A DNA stretch of 64,000 nt from Psychromonas ossibalaenae ATCC BAA-1528 (GTDB lineage: Bacteria > Pseudomonadota > Gammaproteobacteria > Enterobacterales > Psychromonadaceae), in NCBI RefSeq assembly GCF_000381745.1, contig NZ_KB906985.1:24746-88745 (forward strand), written 5' to 3'. The notes beneath the pieces were generated by a model. The model had not been told where the DNA came from and did not search any database. It saw nothing but the letters and a program-made list of their open reading frames with translations. The position numbers and the translations under genes are program-made. Of the stretch, positions 37,201 through 45,291 are shown piece by piece (the stretch's first letter is position 1; each line of letters starts with the position of its first letter).

Positions 37201-37411
37201 AGTTAAGTCTGCTTTTAAAATTGCGAATGCAGACTGGAGTGTTGAATATGCGGTTCATGCAGCTTTAAGCTCTGATATAGAATATACAACTGGTACAGGC
37301 GATGGTAATGATTCAGTAGATTTAGCACAGGGTGATTGGAGCTTTATGTTAACCCTTGACGCTGAAGATAACAGCAAAGCGACTCTGTTAATCCAGGAGT
37401 GCAGCCAGTAG
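31214..37411 (+). CDS. pulA: Pullulanase 2: 2065-aa lipoprotein with a large N-terminal extension
   Basis: Type I pullulanase fused behind about 800 extra residues. Order: lipobox LALSAC (+2 Asn), PTP linker at about 30-48, a small LNGKVIDGYISGATVFLDKN domain of the kind found on marine gammaproteobacterial surface lipoproteins, a helical stretch to about 260, a repetitive beta-rich region of unknown type to about 800 (Thr/Lys/Asp-rich), then the pullulanase part from about 815. Catalytic set intact: FNWGYDPFHY, Asp ~1427 in GFRFDLMGH, Glu ~1456 in YGEGWNFGE, Asp ~1588 in SKHDNQTLWD. Two X25-like modules end the protein (from about 1840). Possibly cell-surface anchored, with the extension binding glucan or the wall. 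Confidence 0.9.
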   Translation: MNIKYMKLPLAAAVSLALSACNGSDSSDPVPTPDPTPTPVPAPVPTPETTPLNGKVIDGYISGATVFLDKNRNSVLDDGEPSALSDGEGAYSLPLTEADILALPTSPIAVLVGAGAKDIDTGEEFTEDNNLLLTTPPILDFEPGQAANFSQAITPFTTQLYNEVKDTLELVVTGELSAGALTLAVDTAKSTVLKDTAEKLGIETDKLEDLLFTDFLAPAGEAKLELAELEKIADLAVSETDNLQESQQLEDELAGDLKDNQKVTASINEYSFIEWHTGKTLLIKEISTKTTTTADNGDKLIERKATKYRLNADGTLMQVAGEPLIYEIVSDTTNEKSDGTFETVVKYEIDKNGDNKRLFKGQSYRRGTWTATSREFTEYFDESAPSVELPEVTWDGDRSYQGSDIKTAVLAEDYTDIDFIQHKTESKVNKDGKTISTLVFSQFTPKDGAYNLEQANYAETRIDTHSATGVLHEVKKDWDADGSINEYIADEVLTDGTTIQTTTKPIWQNAQKSDNWQEYADYNFTGKPLSNFWLEQTITNKKVDGLDVVISQGERYLLDSSTNTAKQDGEGNKIQFSTWLSTTTQRTTELSVEQVKWTHTHQDDSLFNSAEENFTVDADDLGQKVAYSVKYANDIWLTWDFPEWGGQNVSNLLKVVDAQLAENENDYSAVDIRALMVDGSTETPDQDWLLPTSSFIEDAQGNVRTWYIVTNTFDGELKLHETTLPNLNADWELIFIPGGAITHVPDGFNFENWNNTTQNVNMPPITEVDTEKGSFSFAPGFGWNPEYPFHMYLDKSEAEAKLAQLSTPEDGTVKAQDNQAVIYAMTDAENRADWTLHVWNNDQCDALDGENIDGFAVWGEGVKMTGEDENGVYWVLPLLSQEADDCVNFIVRDGEGQSTDLKLKFADIADRQAFVSSDFSTILDSASDTPPVALEGLKGALIDAATIAWNVGNAASYEAHYLVDGGFEINGTTGEVVSTSTQEFALTSKDMPEGVAKRYENYKAFAFELPDGVTLDTLLQGQLVVTAKNAEGRIIDATGMQLAPGLDAVYATGETGAQNETMGAVVNGSDATFNLWAPTAKNVSLYLYDADLAQVGDAVTMTRKENGTWEAIDVADALGKYYRYEVKVYHAALDSVETLQVTDPYSLSLSTNSKYSQVVDLSIEAKPAGWDEQVIPTVNNPEEQVIYETHLRDLSSAPGDGGSDALDGKYTAITETERESIKQLASLAENGLNTIHLLNLFDIATVNEDPEKRVELSDTVAKLCGLNTGAAVCDDGVNDSTIREVLESYDSESSDAQALMNDLRMFDSFNWGYDPFHYTTPEGSYATDAEGTARIEEYRTLIMELHNMGYRVVMDVVYNHTNSAGTDDKSVLDKIVPGYYQRLNASGSVENSTCCSNTATENVMMGKLMTDSLVTWAQEYKIDGFRFDLMGHQPKQLMLDSLAAVKVVDADTYFYGEGWNFGEVQNDALFVQATQANMAGTEIGTYSDRLRDAVRGGGPFDGGDALRANQGFATAGIWNEMQEDEDASVAKLRKDGDIIRLGMAGNLAKFILLDQAGNTKRGQDIDYNGQNAGYTVDPQENVSYVSKHDNQTLWDNNMYKAATDATSAQRAQMQILALSTNMLGQGIPFIHMGSELLRSKSMQRDSYDSGDWYNIVNYDKTSNNWNVGLPREDKDGSNWPLITKIIADTNAAPTAEDIAWTDARFKELLKIRTSSPLFSLTTEAEVKARVDFQNTGTDSIAGVIVMSIDDGTGVTDLDPAVDAIVAVINATNEDQVIPVTDAAGFALHSALVDGTATFADGKFTVPALTTAVFVKAQGDAQGTGLAVDDSTKDLSSIPPFGDDIPHIRGDMNNWGDADAMKFTAAGVYSMTMTLEAGTYGFKVADPTWGAINYGASGALVLGEVLALDGGDNISLTLAADSVVTFKFDAGDKDAATLTVTAEEVKSCSVLEDSTETAPLETDLYIKGELNGWSAVPENQLTYKGDNIYQVVLTDTVVKSAFKIANADWSVEYAVHAALSSDIEYTTGTGDGNDSVDLAQGDWSFMLTLDAEDNSKATLLIQECSQ

Positions 37412-37423
37412 TTGTTTACCTAT

Positions 37424-37453
37424 AAGCAGAGGAACAGTTAGCCCTCTGCTTTA
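37424..37453 (+). terminator. First terminator of pullulanase 2
   Basis: Arms GCAGAGG/CCTCTGC followed by TTTAATT, 13 bp after the stop. Confidence 0.6.
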
Positions 37454-37469
37454 ATTGCATTATAAATAA

Positions 37470-37493
37470 AAACCGGGATTTCCCGGTTTTTTT
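37470..37493 (+). terminator. Second terminator of pullulanase 2
   Basis: Arms AAACCGGGA/TCCCGGTTT with a 2-base gap and T7 run; the stronger of the pair. Confidence 0.88.
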
Positions 37494-37649
37494 ATGCCTG
37501 TAAAATAGAGCTGTTTCCCATACATTATTGATCAATTATCGAATAGGAAAGATCAACACGCCCTACCCAGAATTAAATTAATAGTGCATTTTTAACAGCA
37601 GTCAAATTCATGATAACGGGCAATGAATATTAAAAATACAAACAGCGCC

Positions 37650-37769
37650 GAATGAAGAAAAGTGCGACCTTATATCCTGCACTAGATTTTAAGCACCGTC
37701 TCCGTGAAGTTGGTAACCATCGTATTATTAATGTTTGCTATTTTGACTCTAGGATATAAGAACAAGACG
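37650..37769 (+). pseudogene. Decayed glpF (aquaglyceroporin) remnant
   Basis: One continuous frame reads E-stop-RKVRPYILH-stop-ILSTVSVKLVTIVLLMFAIL and then TLGYKNKT. The first part matches GlpF FEKRKVLPYILSQ, and the second matches GlpF LGAFSVEFVITAVLMFAILA with LGDENN after it. About 60 residues between them are gone, and TGA and TAG codons interrupt the frame. The intact glpF starts at 42579. DNA stretches such as CTTATATCCTG and TTAATGTTTGCTATTTT are shared with it. Confidence 0.6.
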
Positions 37770-37839
37770 TTGGACTGGACATGGTGTGTGGTTGAAGGCA
37801 CAGTCTGAATTTGTTTCTTGAAGCGATTCTGAAATGCTA

Positions 37840-37871
37840 TAAAAAATGCCTGTCAGCTCTTAACTGACAGG
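37840..37871 (-). terminator. Terminator of pullulanase 3
   Basis: Minus-strand stem CCTGTCAG/CTGACAGG followed by CATTTTTT. It lies about 50 bp after the stop of the gene at 37923. Confidence 0.8.
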
Positions 37872-37922
37872 AATTTTAGCTAATAACTACAGCCTCTATA
37901 CTAAATAGAGATAACAGCTGTT

Positions 37923-40900
37923 CTACAACTCTTTTGCAGAAACAGGCAGACCAGCACCTTGTGATTTACCCTGTGTTTTTACAAATACTGCAGTTGTTAA
38001 TGCCGGTACGGTGAACTTCCCATCTGCAAAATCAGCATTTTTTACAACTTGATCAACAGAATTCTGCTGTATCGGATGCAGAGTAAAACCGCTTGCTCCC
38101 GTTACAGGCATAGTCTGATCTTCTTCTGTTGCATTAATCACGATCACAACTGCATCGTAATTACTGTCCAGACTAGTCACTCCCGTACCGTCATCAATAG
38201 ACATAACAACCACACCAGAAACCTGCTCTGTTCCTGTATTATGGAAACTCACACGCGCTATAATATCTGCAGCTGTTTCCAGATTAAATAACGGGCTGGT
38301 TGTTCGGATTTTCAATAGTTCTTGGAACTGGGAAGACGCCAGCTGAATCTGCTCTGCACTAGGTCTGGCTTCACTGTCCTTAATAACCTCTTTAATCACA
38401 TCGTAGTTATCACCGTCTTTATCTTCACGCGGCAGACCAACATTCCAGTTATTATGCAGATCCGTATTTTCCAGATCAAAATCTACCCGATTGTACCAGT
38501 CACCTGAATCATAACTGTCACGCTGCATCGACTTAGAACGCAGCAGCTCAGAGCCCATATGCAGGAACGGAACCCCTTGACCTAACAACACCGTACTTAG
38601 AGCTATATTATGCATACGCACACGATCAGCCGAAGTTGTACCCGCCTGGGTTTTGTACTGATTATTATCCCATAGAGTCTGGTTATCATGTTTAGAAGCA
38701 TAGTTCAGAGTCTCCTGCGGCTGTTCAGCATAACCTGCATGCTGACCGTTATAATCAATATCCTGACCGCGTTTAAGAGCACCTTTATAATCTACAAGCA
38801 TGTAATCTTTCAGATTAGCGGCCATACCCAAACGTACTAAATCCGTCAGACGGTTCAGATCTTCAGTTTTATCACTGTCCGCAAAATCAGATCCCGCATT
38901 AGCAAAACCTTTGTTCTCACGTAAACCTTCACCACTGTCGAATGGACTGCCGCCGCGAACGGCATCACGCAGACGGTCACTGAAAGTACCTATTCCGGTA
39001 CCCGCCATATTCCATTGAATTGCATTTTCACCACGCTTGCCGCTCTCTACTTCACCGAAATTCCAGCCTTCACCATAAAAGTAAGTGCTTGGATTAACCT
39101 TTTGTACTGCCTCCAGTGCTTTTTCCATATTTGTTTTCATATGGTGCCCCATCAGATCAAAACGGAAAGAATCAATCTTGTAGTCTTCAGCCCAGGTAAC
39201 CAATGAATCAATCATCAATTTTTCCATCATAGTATGTTCAGAAGCCGTATTGTCACAACAAGTAGACTGCTCAACTGCACCAGACTCACTATTCAGGCGG
39301 TGGTAATAACCGGGAACAACTTTATCCAGCACCGATTTTTCATTGTTGCCGGCAGCATTGGTATGGTTATAAACCACATCCATTACTACCTTCAGTCCCA
39401 TATCATGCAGCGCCTGCACCATCTGACGGAACTCTTCAATGCGTTTCGAACCGTTAGCATCACTCGCATAGCTCCCCTCTGGAACCGTGTAATGGTAAGG
39501 GTCGTAACCCCAGTTAAAACTGTCCAGTGCACGCATATCATTCATCAGCGCCTGCGCACTATCAGTTTGCGGATCATAACTTTCCAGCACAGACTGCAGT
39601 GTCTGGCTTGGATCTGCACTGCTGCACACGCCTGCCGCAGCATTGATCGAACATAATTTTTCAACGGTATCATTAAGGTTAACCAGTTTTTCCGGATCTT
39701 CATCAACCGTGGCAATATCAAAGGCCGGCATCAGGTGGAAGTAAGTCAGCCCAGAATCTCTCAATGACTGCAGGTGCTTCATACTGGCACGCCCATTTTC
39801 AGTGAAAGCCAGATACTTACCGTTATTTTCCGCACTGCCTAGTGTGTCGCTGTTACTAAAGTCACGAATATGGGATTCATAAATAATTGCATCGGTAGCT
39901 TTTGCCTGTACATCAAACTGATAATCATCCCAGTTTGCTGGTTTCAAACTTTCATCATCCATATCAACCACTTGAGAAAACAGACTGTTCTCAGACAAGC
40001 TTAATGAATACGGATCGGTTACATCAAAAGTTTCAAGATTATCCGTAGTCGGATGATAAACCGTTACACGGTAGCGATAATATTTATTCATTGCACTGCC
40101 GTCGGCAGCCAGAGTATAAACACCGTCGCCGTCTTCATCACTCATGACTTTCGGGTACCCAGTTTCAACCTTACCTGCATCAGCTTTGCTGAATAAAAAT
40201 AGCTCAACTTTCTGTGCTGTCGGCGCCCATACATTGAAAGTAACGTTACCAGAATCAACAACCGCACCTAATGCTTGTTTATCGGCATTACTGCTTTCGT
40301 CATCACTACCGGTATAAAGAGCATCCAGTACACCGGGAATCTGTATCTTAGTCAGCGCAGTGATTTCGCCTTTTTCGTTACGAGCAACGGCAATCAACTG
40401 ACCTTTAAGCACATCTTTAATGGCAGCGGCATTTCCAGGAACGCTGAATGCAGCATTGTCTTTGATATGCGGAAATTTTGCTTTTACGGAATCGCTGGCT
40501 GTACCATCGTCCAGAGTAATAACTGTTCCGCCGGAAATTGTCTGGCTGGTAGTAGAAAATTTAATATCAACTGCTTTAGAATGGTAAATTTCAACCTTAG
40601 CCGCGGATTTCGCTTGATCCCAAAGCAGGGTATTAGCATCAACCCAGTGTGCATAAGCACCTTCCAGGCTTACAGGAGGAGTATCATCAGGATGATCCAG
40701 TATTGTCGAGTAATCGGCAGGTACAAACCCCTGGCGGTCAGAAATGATAGAAAACTCTAGTTTCATATTTCCTGACTGCCCGCCAAGACCGTCACGCACA
40801 ATAAAATTAATACAGTCTTCTGCTCCCTGAGTGGTTAACGGTAATACCCAGTAAATACCCGCTGCATCTTCACCAGACGCCGTAACACCTTCATCCCACT

Positions 40901-41207
40901 GCTCAAAACCAGAAATTTTATCGCCGTCCAGCGCACTACACTCGTCATTATTCCATACATGAAGCGTCTTCTCGGCCGCGCTTTTTAGTAAAGAGTTTTC
41001 ACCCAGCAGATAGATTACTGCCTCTTTATCGCCGGCTGTCACGAAATCGGGGGTAGGATCTGGTGTTGGAGTCGGATCCGGACTCGGCACAACCACATCG
41101 TTTGACGACGAATCATTACACCCTAACAGAGCAAGAGACGCAACGATTGCCATTGCACAGATTCGAGGCATTGTTGTTAACGCCAGTTTATTGAGTTTAT
41201 TTTTCAT
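37923..41207 (-). CDS. pulA: Pullulanase 3: lipoprotein type I debranching enzyme without C-terminal modules
   Basis: 1094-aa debranching enzyme: signal and lipobox (ASLALLGC, +2 Asn), a short PTP linker at about 41-55, the N-terminal domain HVWNNDECSALDGDKISGF, a CBM48-like domain (TFNVWAPTAQKVELFLFSKA), and the GH13 core with FNWGYDPYHY, Asp ~684 in SFRFDLMGH, Glu ~712 in YGEGWNFGE and Asp ~840 in SKHDNQTLWD. It ends GAGLPVSAKEL exactly where pullulanases 1 and 2 go on into their X25-like modules. Signal peptide and control region are near-copies of those of pullulanase 1, while the N-terminal domain is closer to pullulanase 2. Confidence 0.93.
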   Translation of the reverse strand: MKNKLNKLALTTMPRICAMAIVASLALLGCNDSSSNDVVVPSPDPTPTPDPTPDFVTAGDKEAVIYLLGENSLLKSAAEKTLHVWNNDECSALDGDKISGFEQWDEGVTASGEDAAGIYWVLPLTTQGAEDCINFIVRDGLGGQSGNMKLEFSIISDRQGFVPADYSTILDHPDDTPPVSLEGAYAHWVDANTLLWDQAKSAAKVEIYHSKAVDIKFSTTSQTISGGTVITLDDGTASDSVKAKFPHIKDNAAFSVPGNAAAIKDVLKGQLIAVARNEKGEITALTKIQIPGVLDALYTGSDDESSNADKQALGAVVDSGNVTFNVWAPTAQKVELFLFSKADAGKVETGYPKVMSDEDGDGVYTLAADGSAMNKYYRYRVTVYHPTTDNLETFDVTDPYSLSLSENSLFSQVVDMDDESLKPANWDDYQFDVQAKATDAIIYESHIRDFSNSDTLGSAENNGKYLAFTENGRASMKHLQSLRDSGLTYFHLMPAFDIATVDEDPEKLVNLNDTVEKLCSINAAAGVCSSADPSQTLQSVLESYDPQTDSAQALMNDMRALDSFNWGYDPYHYTVPEGSYASDANGSKRIEEFRQMVQALHDMGLKVVMDVVYNHTNAAGNNEKSVLDKVVPGYYHRLNSESGAVEQSTCCDNTASEHTMMEKLMIDSLVTWAEDYKIDSFRFDLMGHHMKTNMEKALEAVQKVNPSTYFYGEGWNFGEVESGKRGENAIQWNMAGTGIGTFSDRLRDAVRGGSPFDSGEGLRENKGFANAGSDFADSDKTEDLNRLTDLVRLGMAANLKDYMLVDYKGALKRGQDIDYNGQHAGYAEQPQETLNYASKHDNQTLWDNNQYKTQAGTTSADRVRMHNIALSTVLLGQGVPFLHMGSELLRSKSMQRDSYDSGDWYNRVDFDLENTDLHNNWNVGLPREDKDGDNYDVIKEVIKDSEARPSAEQIQLASSQFQELLKIRTTSPLFNLETAADIIARVSFHNTGTEQVSGVVVMSIDDGTGVTSLDSNYDAVVIVINATEEDQTMPVTGASGFTLHPIQQNSVDQVVKNADFADGKFTVPALTTAVFVKTQGKSQGAGLPVSAKEL

Positions 41208-41435
41208 TTAACTTACTTCCCTTATGTTTACACTTCATTGACACATTTGATTTTATTTACAGCAAGCGAATGCCGCGCCAAAAAATCATATTGGATTGCA
41301 GCAACTTAATAGTTGATCCAACCGGAATTATTCAGAACACAAACCTGCCAAAACACATTTTCTGTGAACCAAATCACCGCAAAAAGACTTTCCAGATATT
41401 AAACAAAAAACATACACTTTGTTACAAACGCCCTG

Positions 41436-41449
41436 TGTAAACGTAAACA
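41436..41449. promoter_or_regulatory. LacI-type operator before pullulanase 3
   Basis: TGTAAACGTAAACA, identical to the site before pullulanase 1. Confidence 0.65.
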
Positions 41450-41584
41450 ATAAAAACCAAAAGACAAACAAAACCAAGCAGTTAAACAAACAAAGGGAAT
41501 TAACAATAAATTTTCACAACACTCAGACTGTTTAAAAAAAACAGCTTGTGGAGTAAAGCCAGCATCCTAAGGCTTCAATATCAA

Positions 41585-41598
41585 TGGAAGCGTTACCA
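41585..41598. promoter_or_regulatory. Second CG-centred motif before pullulanase 3
   Basis: TGGAAGCGTTACCA, identical to the motif at 30244-30257 and at an equivalent position. Confidence 0.5.
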
Positions 41599-41602
41599 CT
41601 GT

Positions 41603-42578
41603 ATTTTTTGTGATTTTGAACAGCCAGACAACACAAGAAAACAAACATAAACAAATAATGATAATCATGCACAGAAGATACTCATTTAGTTATTGATAAC
41701 GGCAAAAAGCAAACTAAACACCAAACACACACTGACCTTTAGTTTACTTTGAGTTTTTATCTCCCACTTTACTATCTGCACGCTTATTTTTATAAAACAA
41801 CTTAAAAAAACATAGGTTCAACATCAACCAACAAGCATTATTTAATTATTTAAAAGCGCATGTTCTTTACACTGCTGAACAGCGTACAACTCAAAATAAA
41901 CAGTATTACTCGCACACTTAAAGAAGAGCACGATAAAATCAATTAGATTTTGATCGAAAATCCCACATTACGTATTCGAACGAACCTGTTGTCAGCATAA
42001 TTAGAGAACGATACTTGCAGCGCGCTTAGTTATTAAGCACACAACATCTCTCTTAAGCCCCTTATATAGCAAGGCAGCTGTAAACACTGATAAGCAGCTT
42101 AACGCTGAGTCACTCTATTTAAAAATGCCTACCCGGGCTGCTGAGGCGTATATTTCTATTTAAAATACAAAACCAACTTTTATAGCTTTGCCTGTTGAGT
42201 ACAAAAAACAAGATAAGACTTTAAAAACAAATGATTGCAAGCAAGTCTCGAGACAAAGCTAATGAAGAATCTGAAGTTTCTTCGCCTAGGAATATAAAAC
42301 ATCGGACAATAATCTAAGGCAGAAAGCAGATAAAAATATACATCACAGCTGAATATCAACAACTAATCTGCACATTTATTAACCAGCCCTTACGGCAAGG
42401 GGGCAGCGGCTAATATCAAGCGCATTTAGACAAACAATTCAACCTTCAATTAAGAACATTAATGCGCTCGAACGCTCATTTTTCATTCTTTTATGTTTCA
42501 TAATTGTTAATATGGAGTACATTTATGCAACACAGAACGTGTAACCTTAATTAAACATCACATACAGAGGAATGGATT
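41603..42578. other. Long AT-rich intergenic region between pullulanase 3 and glpF
   Basis: No credible ORF; the 61-codon minus-strand ORF near 42180-42362 has no ribosome-binding site and no recognisable content. A GlpR-like site lies at 42461-42480, and a partial one (ATTCGAACGAAC) near 41974. The glpF leader ends in AGAGGAAT before the ATG. Confidence 0.6.
42461..42480. promoter_or_regulatory. Candidate GlpR operator before glpF
   Basis: AATGCGCTCGAACGCTCATT, an interrupted palindrome with the AATG/CATT ends of GlpR boxes, about 100 bp before glpF. It is weaker than the site before glpD. Confidence 0.45.
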
Positions 42579-43436
42579 ATGACTCAAAATAAACAACATA
42601 CGCTGCTGGGACAATGCATCGCAGAGTTTATAGGCACAGGGCTGTTAATATTTTTTGGTGTCGGTTGTGTTGCCGCACTGGTATTAACAGGTGCAAGTTT
42701 TGGTCAGTGGGAAGTCAGTATCATGTGGGGGATGGGAGTAGCAATCGCCATTTACTGTACAGCCGGTGTTTCTGGTGCTCATATTAATCCGGCAGTCACC
42801 ATCGCCCTGGCTGCTTTTCACGGTTTTGAAAAAAGGAAAGTACTGCCTTATATCCTGTCGCAGCTTTTAGGTGCATTCTGTTCCGCAGCTTTAATTTACG
42901 CTTTATACAGCAATCTATTTACTGACTACGAAATTGCTAACGGCTTCCTGCGTAACAGTGAAGCAGCATTATCCACTGCAGGTATTTTCTCAACTTATCC
43001 GCACCCGTCATTATCTATGCTTGGCGCTTTCTCTGTAGAATTTGTCATTACCGCTGTATTAATGTTTGCTATTTTAGCGCTTGGAGATGAAAACAACGGC
43101 GCACCACGCGGTGCAATGAATCCGATTCTAATTGGTGTATTGATTGCTGTCATCGGCGGCTCATTAGGCCCGCTAACCGGTTTTGCGATGAACCCGGCTC
43201 GTGATTTTGGACCAAAACTATTCGCTTATTTTGCCGGCTGGGAGTTTGCTTTAAGCGGTGCGAAAGACATTCCTTACTTTATTGTCCCAATTCTAGGCCC
43301 TATCTTCGGCGCATGTTTCGGCGGCTGGGCTTACCCTAAACTGATTGCACAATATCTACCGAATGCCGGTCACGGCTGCACTATTCCGAATCAGTGTGAA
43401 GATGAAGAAGAGAATAAGGATTTAGCACAGGCCTAA
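42579..43436 (+). CDS. glpF: Glycerol facilitator (aquaglyceroporin)
   Basis: 285-aa MIP-family channel that lets glycerol diffuse across the inner membrane. Six hydrophobic segments and both NPA-type boxes are present: SGAHINPAVTIAL in the first half and TGFAMNPARDFGPKL in the second, the Asp after NPAR marking the glycerol-permeable subgroup. The tail CTIPNQCEDEEEN is acidic and cytoplasmic. It is followed 73 bp on by glpK, with no terminator between, so glpFK is one operon. Confidence 0.95.
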   Translation: MTQNKQHTLLGQCIAEFIGTGLLIFFGVGCVAALVLTGASFGQWEVSIMWGMGVAIAIYCTAGVSGAHINPAVTIALAAFHGFEKRKVLPYILSQLLGAFCSAALIYALYSNLFTDYEIANGFLRNSEAALSTAGIFSTYPHPSLSMLGAFSVEFVITAVLMFAILALGDENNGAPRGAMNPILIGVLIAVIGGSLGPLTGFAMNPARDFGPKLFAYFAGWEFALSGAKDIPYFIVPILGPIFGACFGGWAYPKLIAQYLPNAGHGCTIPNQCEDEEENKDLAQA

Positions 43437-43509
43437 GCATTATATGTTTAATTAAAAATGAGTATCAGTACAAATTACAACTAAACTAAAAGATATAAAG
43501 GACAACGTC

Positions 43510-45033
43510 ATGACAGATAAAAAGTATATTGTTGCACTAGACCAGGGTACAACCAGCTCCCGCGCCGTTATTCTTGACCACGACGCTAATATCGTCAGTG
43601 TTTCCCAGCGCGAATTCACACAAATTTATCCGCAGGCCGGCTGGGTTGAACATGATCCTCTGGAAATTTATGCAACACAAAGTTCGGTATTAACTGAAAC
43701 GTTAGCCAAAGAAGGTATCCGTAGTGATCAGGTCGCCGGCATTGGTATTACCAATCAGCGTGAAACAACCATTGTCTGGAATAAAGAAACGGGCAAACCT
43801 GTTTATAACGCCATTGTGTGGCAGTGCCGTCGTACAGCATCGATCTGTGAAACATTAAAAGAACAGGAAGGTTTAGAAGAGTATATTCGTGAAAATACCG
43901 GTCTAGTGCTTGACCCGTATTTCTCCGGCACCAAGATCAAATGGATCTTAGACAATGTAGAAGGTGCACGAGAAGATGCTGAAGCTGGAAAATTAATGTT
44001 CGGTACCGTTGATACCTGGCTGGTCTGGAAAATGACCCAGGGACGTGTTCATGTTACTGACTACACCAATGCTTCTCGTACTATGCTTTTTAATATCAAC
44101 ACATTACAGTGGGATGAAAAGCTCCTGAAAGCATTCGGCATTCCTCGCTCTATGATGGCAGATGTGAAAAGCTCATCAGAAGTTTACGGCCAGACCAACA
44201 TCGGCGGCTTCGGCGGCACACGTATTCCTATTGCAGGCATTGCCGGAGATCAGCAGGCGGCATTGTACGGCCAGATGTGTGTAGAGAAAGGCCAGGCGAA
44301 AAATACCTACGGTACCGGCTGTTTCTTATTAATGAATACCGGTAAAGAAAAAGTAACCTCTAAAAACGGCCTGTTAACGACGTTAGCATGCGGACCGAGA
44401 GGCGGAGCGGCTTATGCGCTGGAAGGTGCGGTATTTATGGGCGGCGCTTCAATTCAATGGCTGCGTGATGAAATGAAACTGCTCGCTGATGCGAAAGATT
44501 CAGAATACTTTGCCACTAAAGTTGACTCTTCCAACGGTGTTTATGTCGTACCGGCATTTACCGGCTTAGGCGCACCATACTGGGACCCGTATGCACGAGG
44601 TACAATTGTCGGCTTAACACGCGGCGTAAATTCCAATCACATTATTCGCGCAACACTCGAGAGTATTGCTTATCAGACCCGTGATGTACTCGATGCAATG
44701 CAGGCAGATTCCGGCATTAAACTGTCGGCATTACGTGTTGACGGCGGTGCAGTAGCAAATAACTTCTTAATGCAGTTCCAGTCAGATGTATTAGATACAA
44801 CCGTACAGCGCCCTGCTGTCACCGAAGTCACCGCACTGGGGGCCGCTTACCTGGCCGGTATCGCGGTGGGCTACTGGGAAGGGTTAGAAGAATTAGCAGA
44901 TAAAGCTGTTATTGAACATTCATTCACAGCAAATCCAGATAAAAGCAAACGTCAGCAGCGTTACAACGGCTGGAAACGTGCAGTTAAATGCACCCAGGTA
45001 TGGGCAGAACTGCATCATGAAGACAACGAGTAA
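43510..45033 (+). CDS. glpK: Glycerol kinase
   Basis: Phosphorylates glycerol to glycerol-3-phosphate. 507 aa, standard FGGY kinase: N-terminal [66 protein letters not shown], the C-terminal ATP block [19 protein letters not shown] and [20 protein letters not shown] 43510 has AAAGGACAACGTC upstream. A strong terminator follows. Confidence 0.97.
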   Translation: MTDKKYIVALDQGTTSSRAVILDHDANIVSVSQREFTQIYPQAGWVEHDPLEIYATQSSVLTETLAKEGIRSDQVAGIGITNQRETTIVWNKETGKPVYNAIVWQCRRTASICETLKEQEGLEEYIRENTGLVLDPYFSGTKIKWILDNVEGAREDAEAGKLMFGTVDTWLVWKMTQGRVHVTDYTNASRTMLFNINTLQWDEKLLKAFGIPRSMMADVKSSSEVYGQTNIGGFGGTRIPIAGIAGDQQAALYGQMCVEKGQAKNTYGTGCFLLMNTGKEKVTSKNGLLTTLACGPRGGAAYALEGAVFMGGASIQWLRDEMKLLADAKDSEYFATKVDSSNGVYVVPAFTGLGAPYWDPYARGTIVGLTRGVNSNHIIRATLESIAYQTRDVLDAMQADSGIKLSALRVDGGAVANNFLMQFQSDVLDTTVQRPAVTEVTALGAAYLAGIAVGYWEGLEELADKAVIEHSFTANPDKSKRQQRYNGWKRAVKCTQVWAELHHEDNE

Positions 45034-45070
45034 CAGATAAAGCTTAATTATCCCTCTGCTGAGAATCTAA

Positions 45071-45097
45071 AGAGTGTCGCAAGACACTCTTTTTTCG
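45071..45097 (+). terminator. Terminator of glpFK
   Basis: Arms AGAGTGTC/GACACTCT, GCAA tetraloop, T6 run. Confidence 0.92.
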
Positions 45098-45291
45098 AAA
45101 ACTATTTCCTCACTTCGCTCAAAATTTCGAGTGTTCGCTGATAAAACTACATTTTAAAAGTCAATTTGTTGTAATTCGAAACTAATATAGCCCCATATCA
45201 CTCAGCAATATTGTAATTTCATTGCTATTCATTTCCGCCGCGGTAAACTTATTTCACTAAACTTCGGCACAGAACCAAGGAGCAGTGTTTC

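Larger units (their letters stand above)
41208..41602 (-). promoter_or_regulatory. Control region of pullulanase 3, copy of the pullulanase 1 region
   Basis: Same order of elements as 29858-30260, including the leader hairpin TTGGAT/ATCCAA (41291-41296/41316-41321), here with an added inner stem CAACT/AGTTG, ACACTTTGTTACAAA, the operator at 41436 and the motif at 41585. The spacing between the two motifs is nearly equal in both copies. Confidence 0.75.

Noticed and set aside
39234..39656. 140-aa plus-strand ORF inside pullulanase 3
   Set aside because: It lies antisense to a gene with intact catalytic motifs, has no ribosome-binding site and no recognisable content; likewise the 161-aa ORF at 40275-40760.
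42180..42362. 61-codon minus-strand ORF in the glpF upstream gap
   Set aside because: No ribosome-binding site, composition like AT-rich noncoding DNA.
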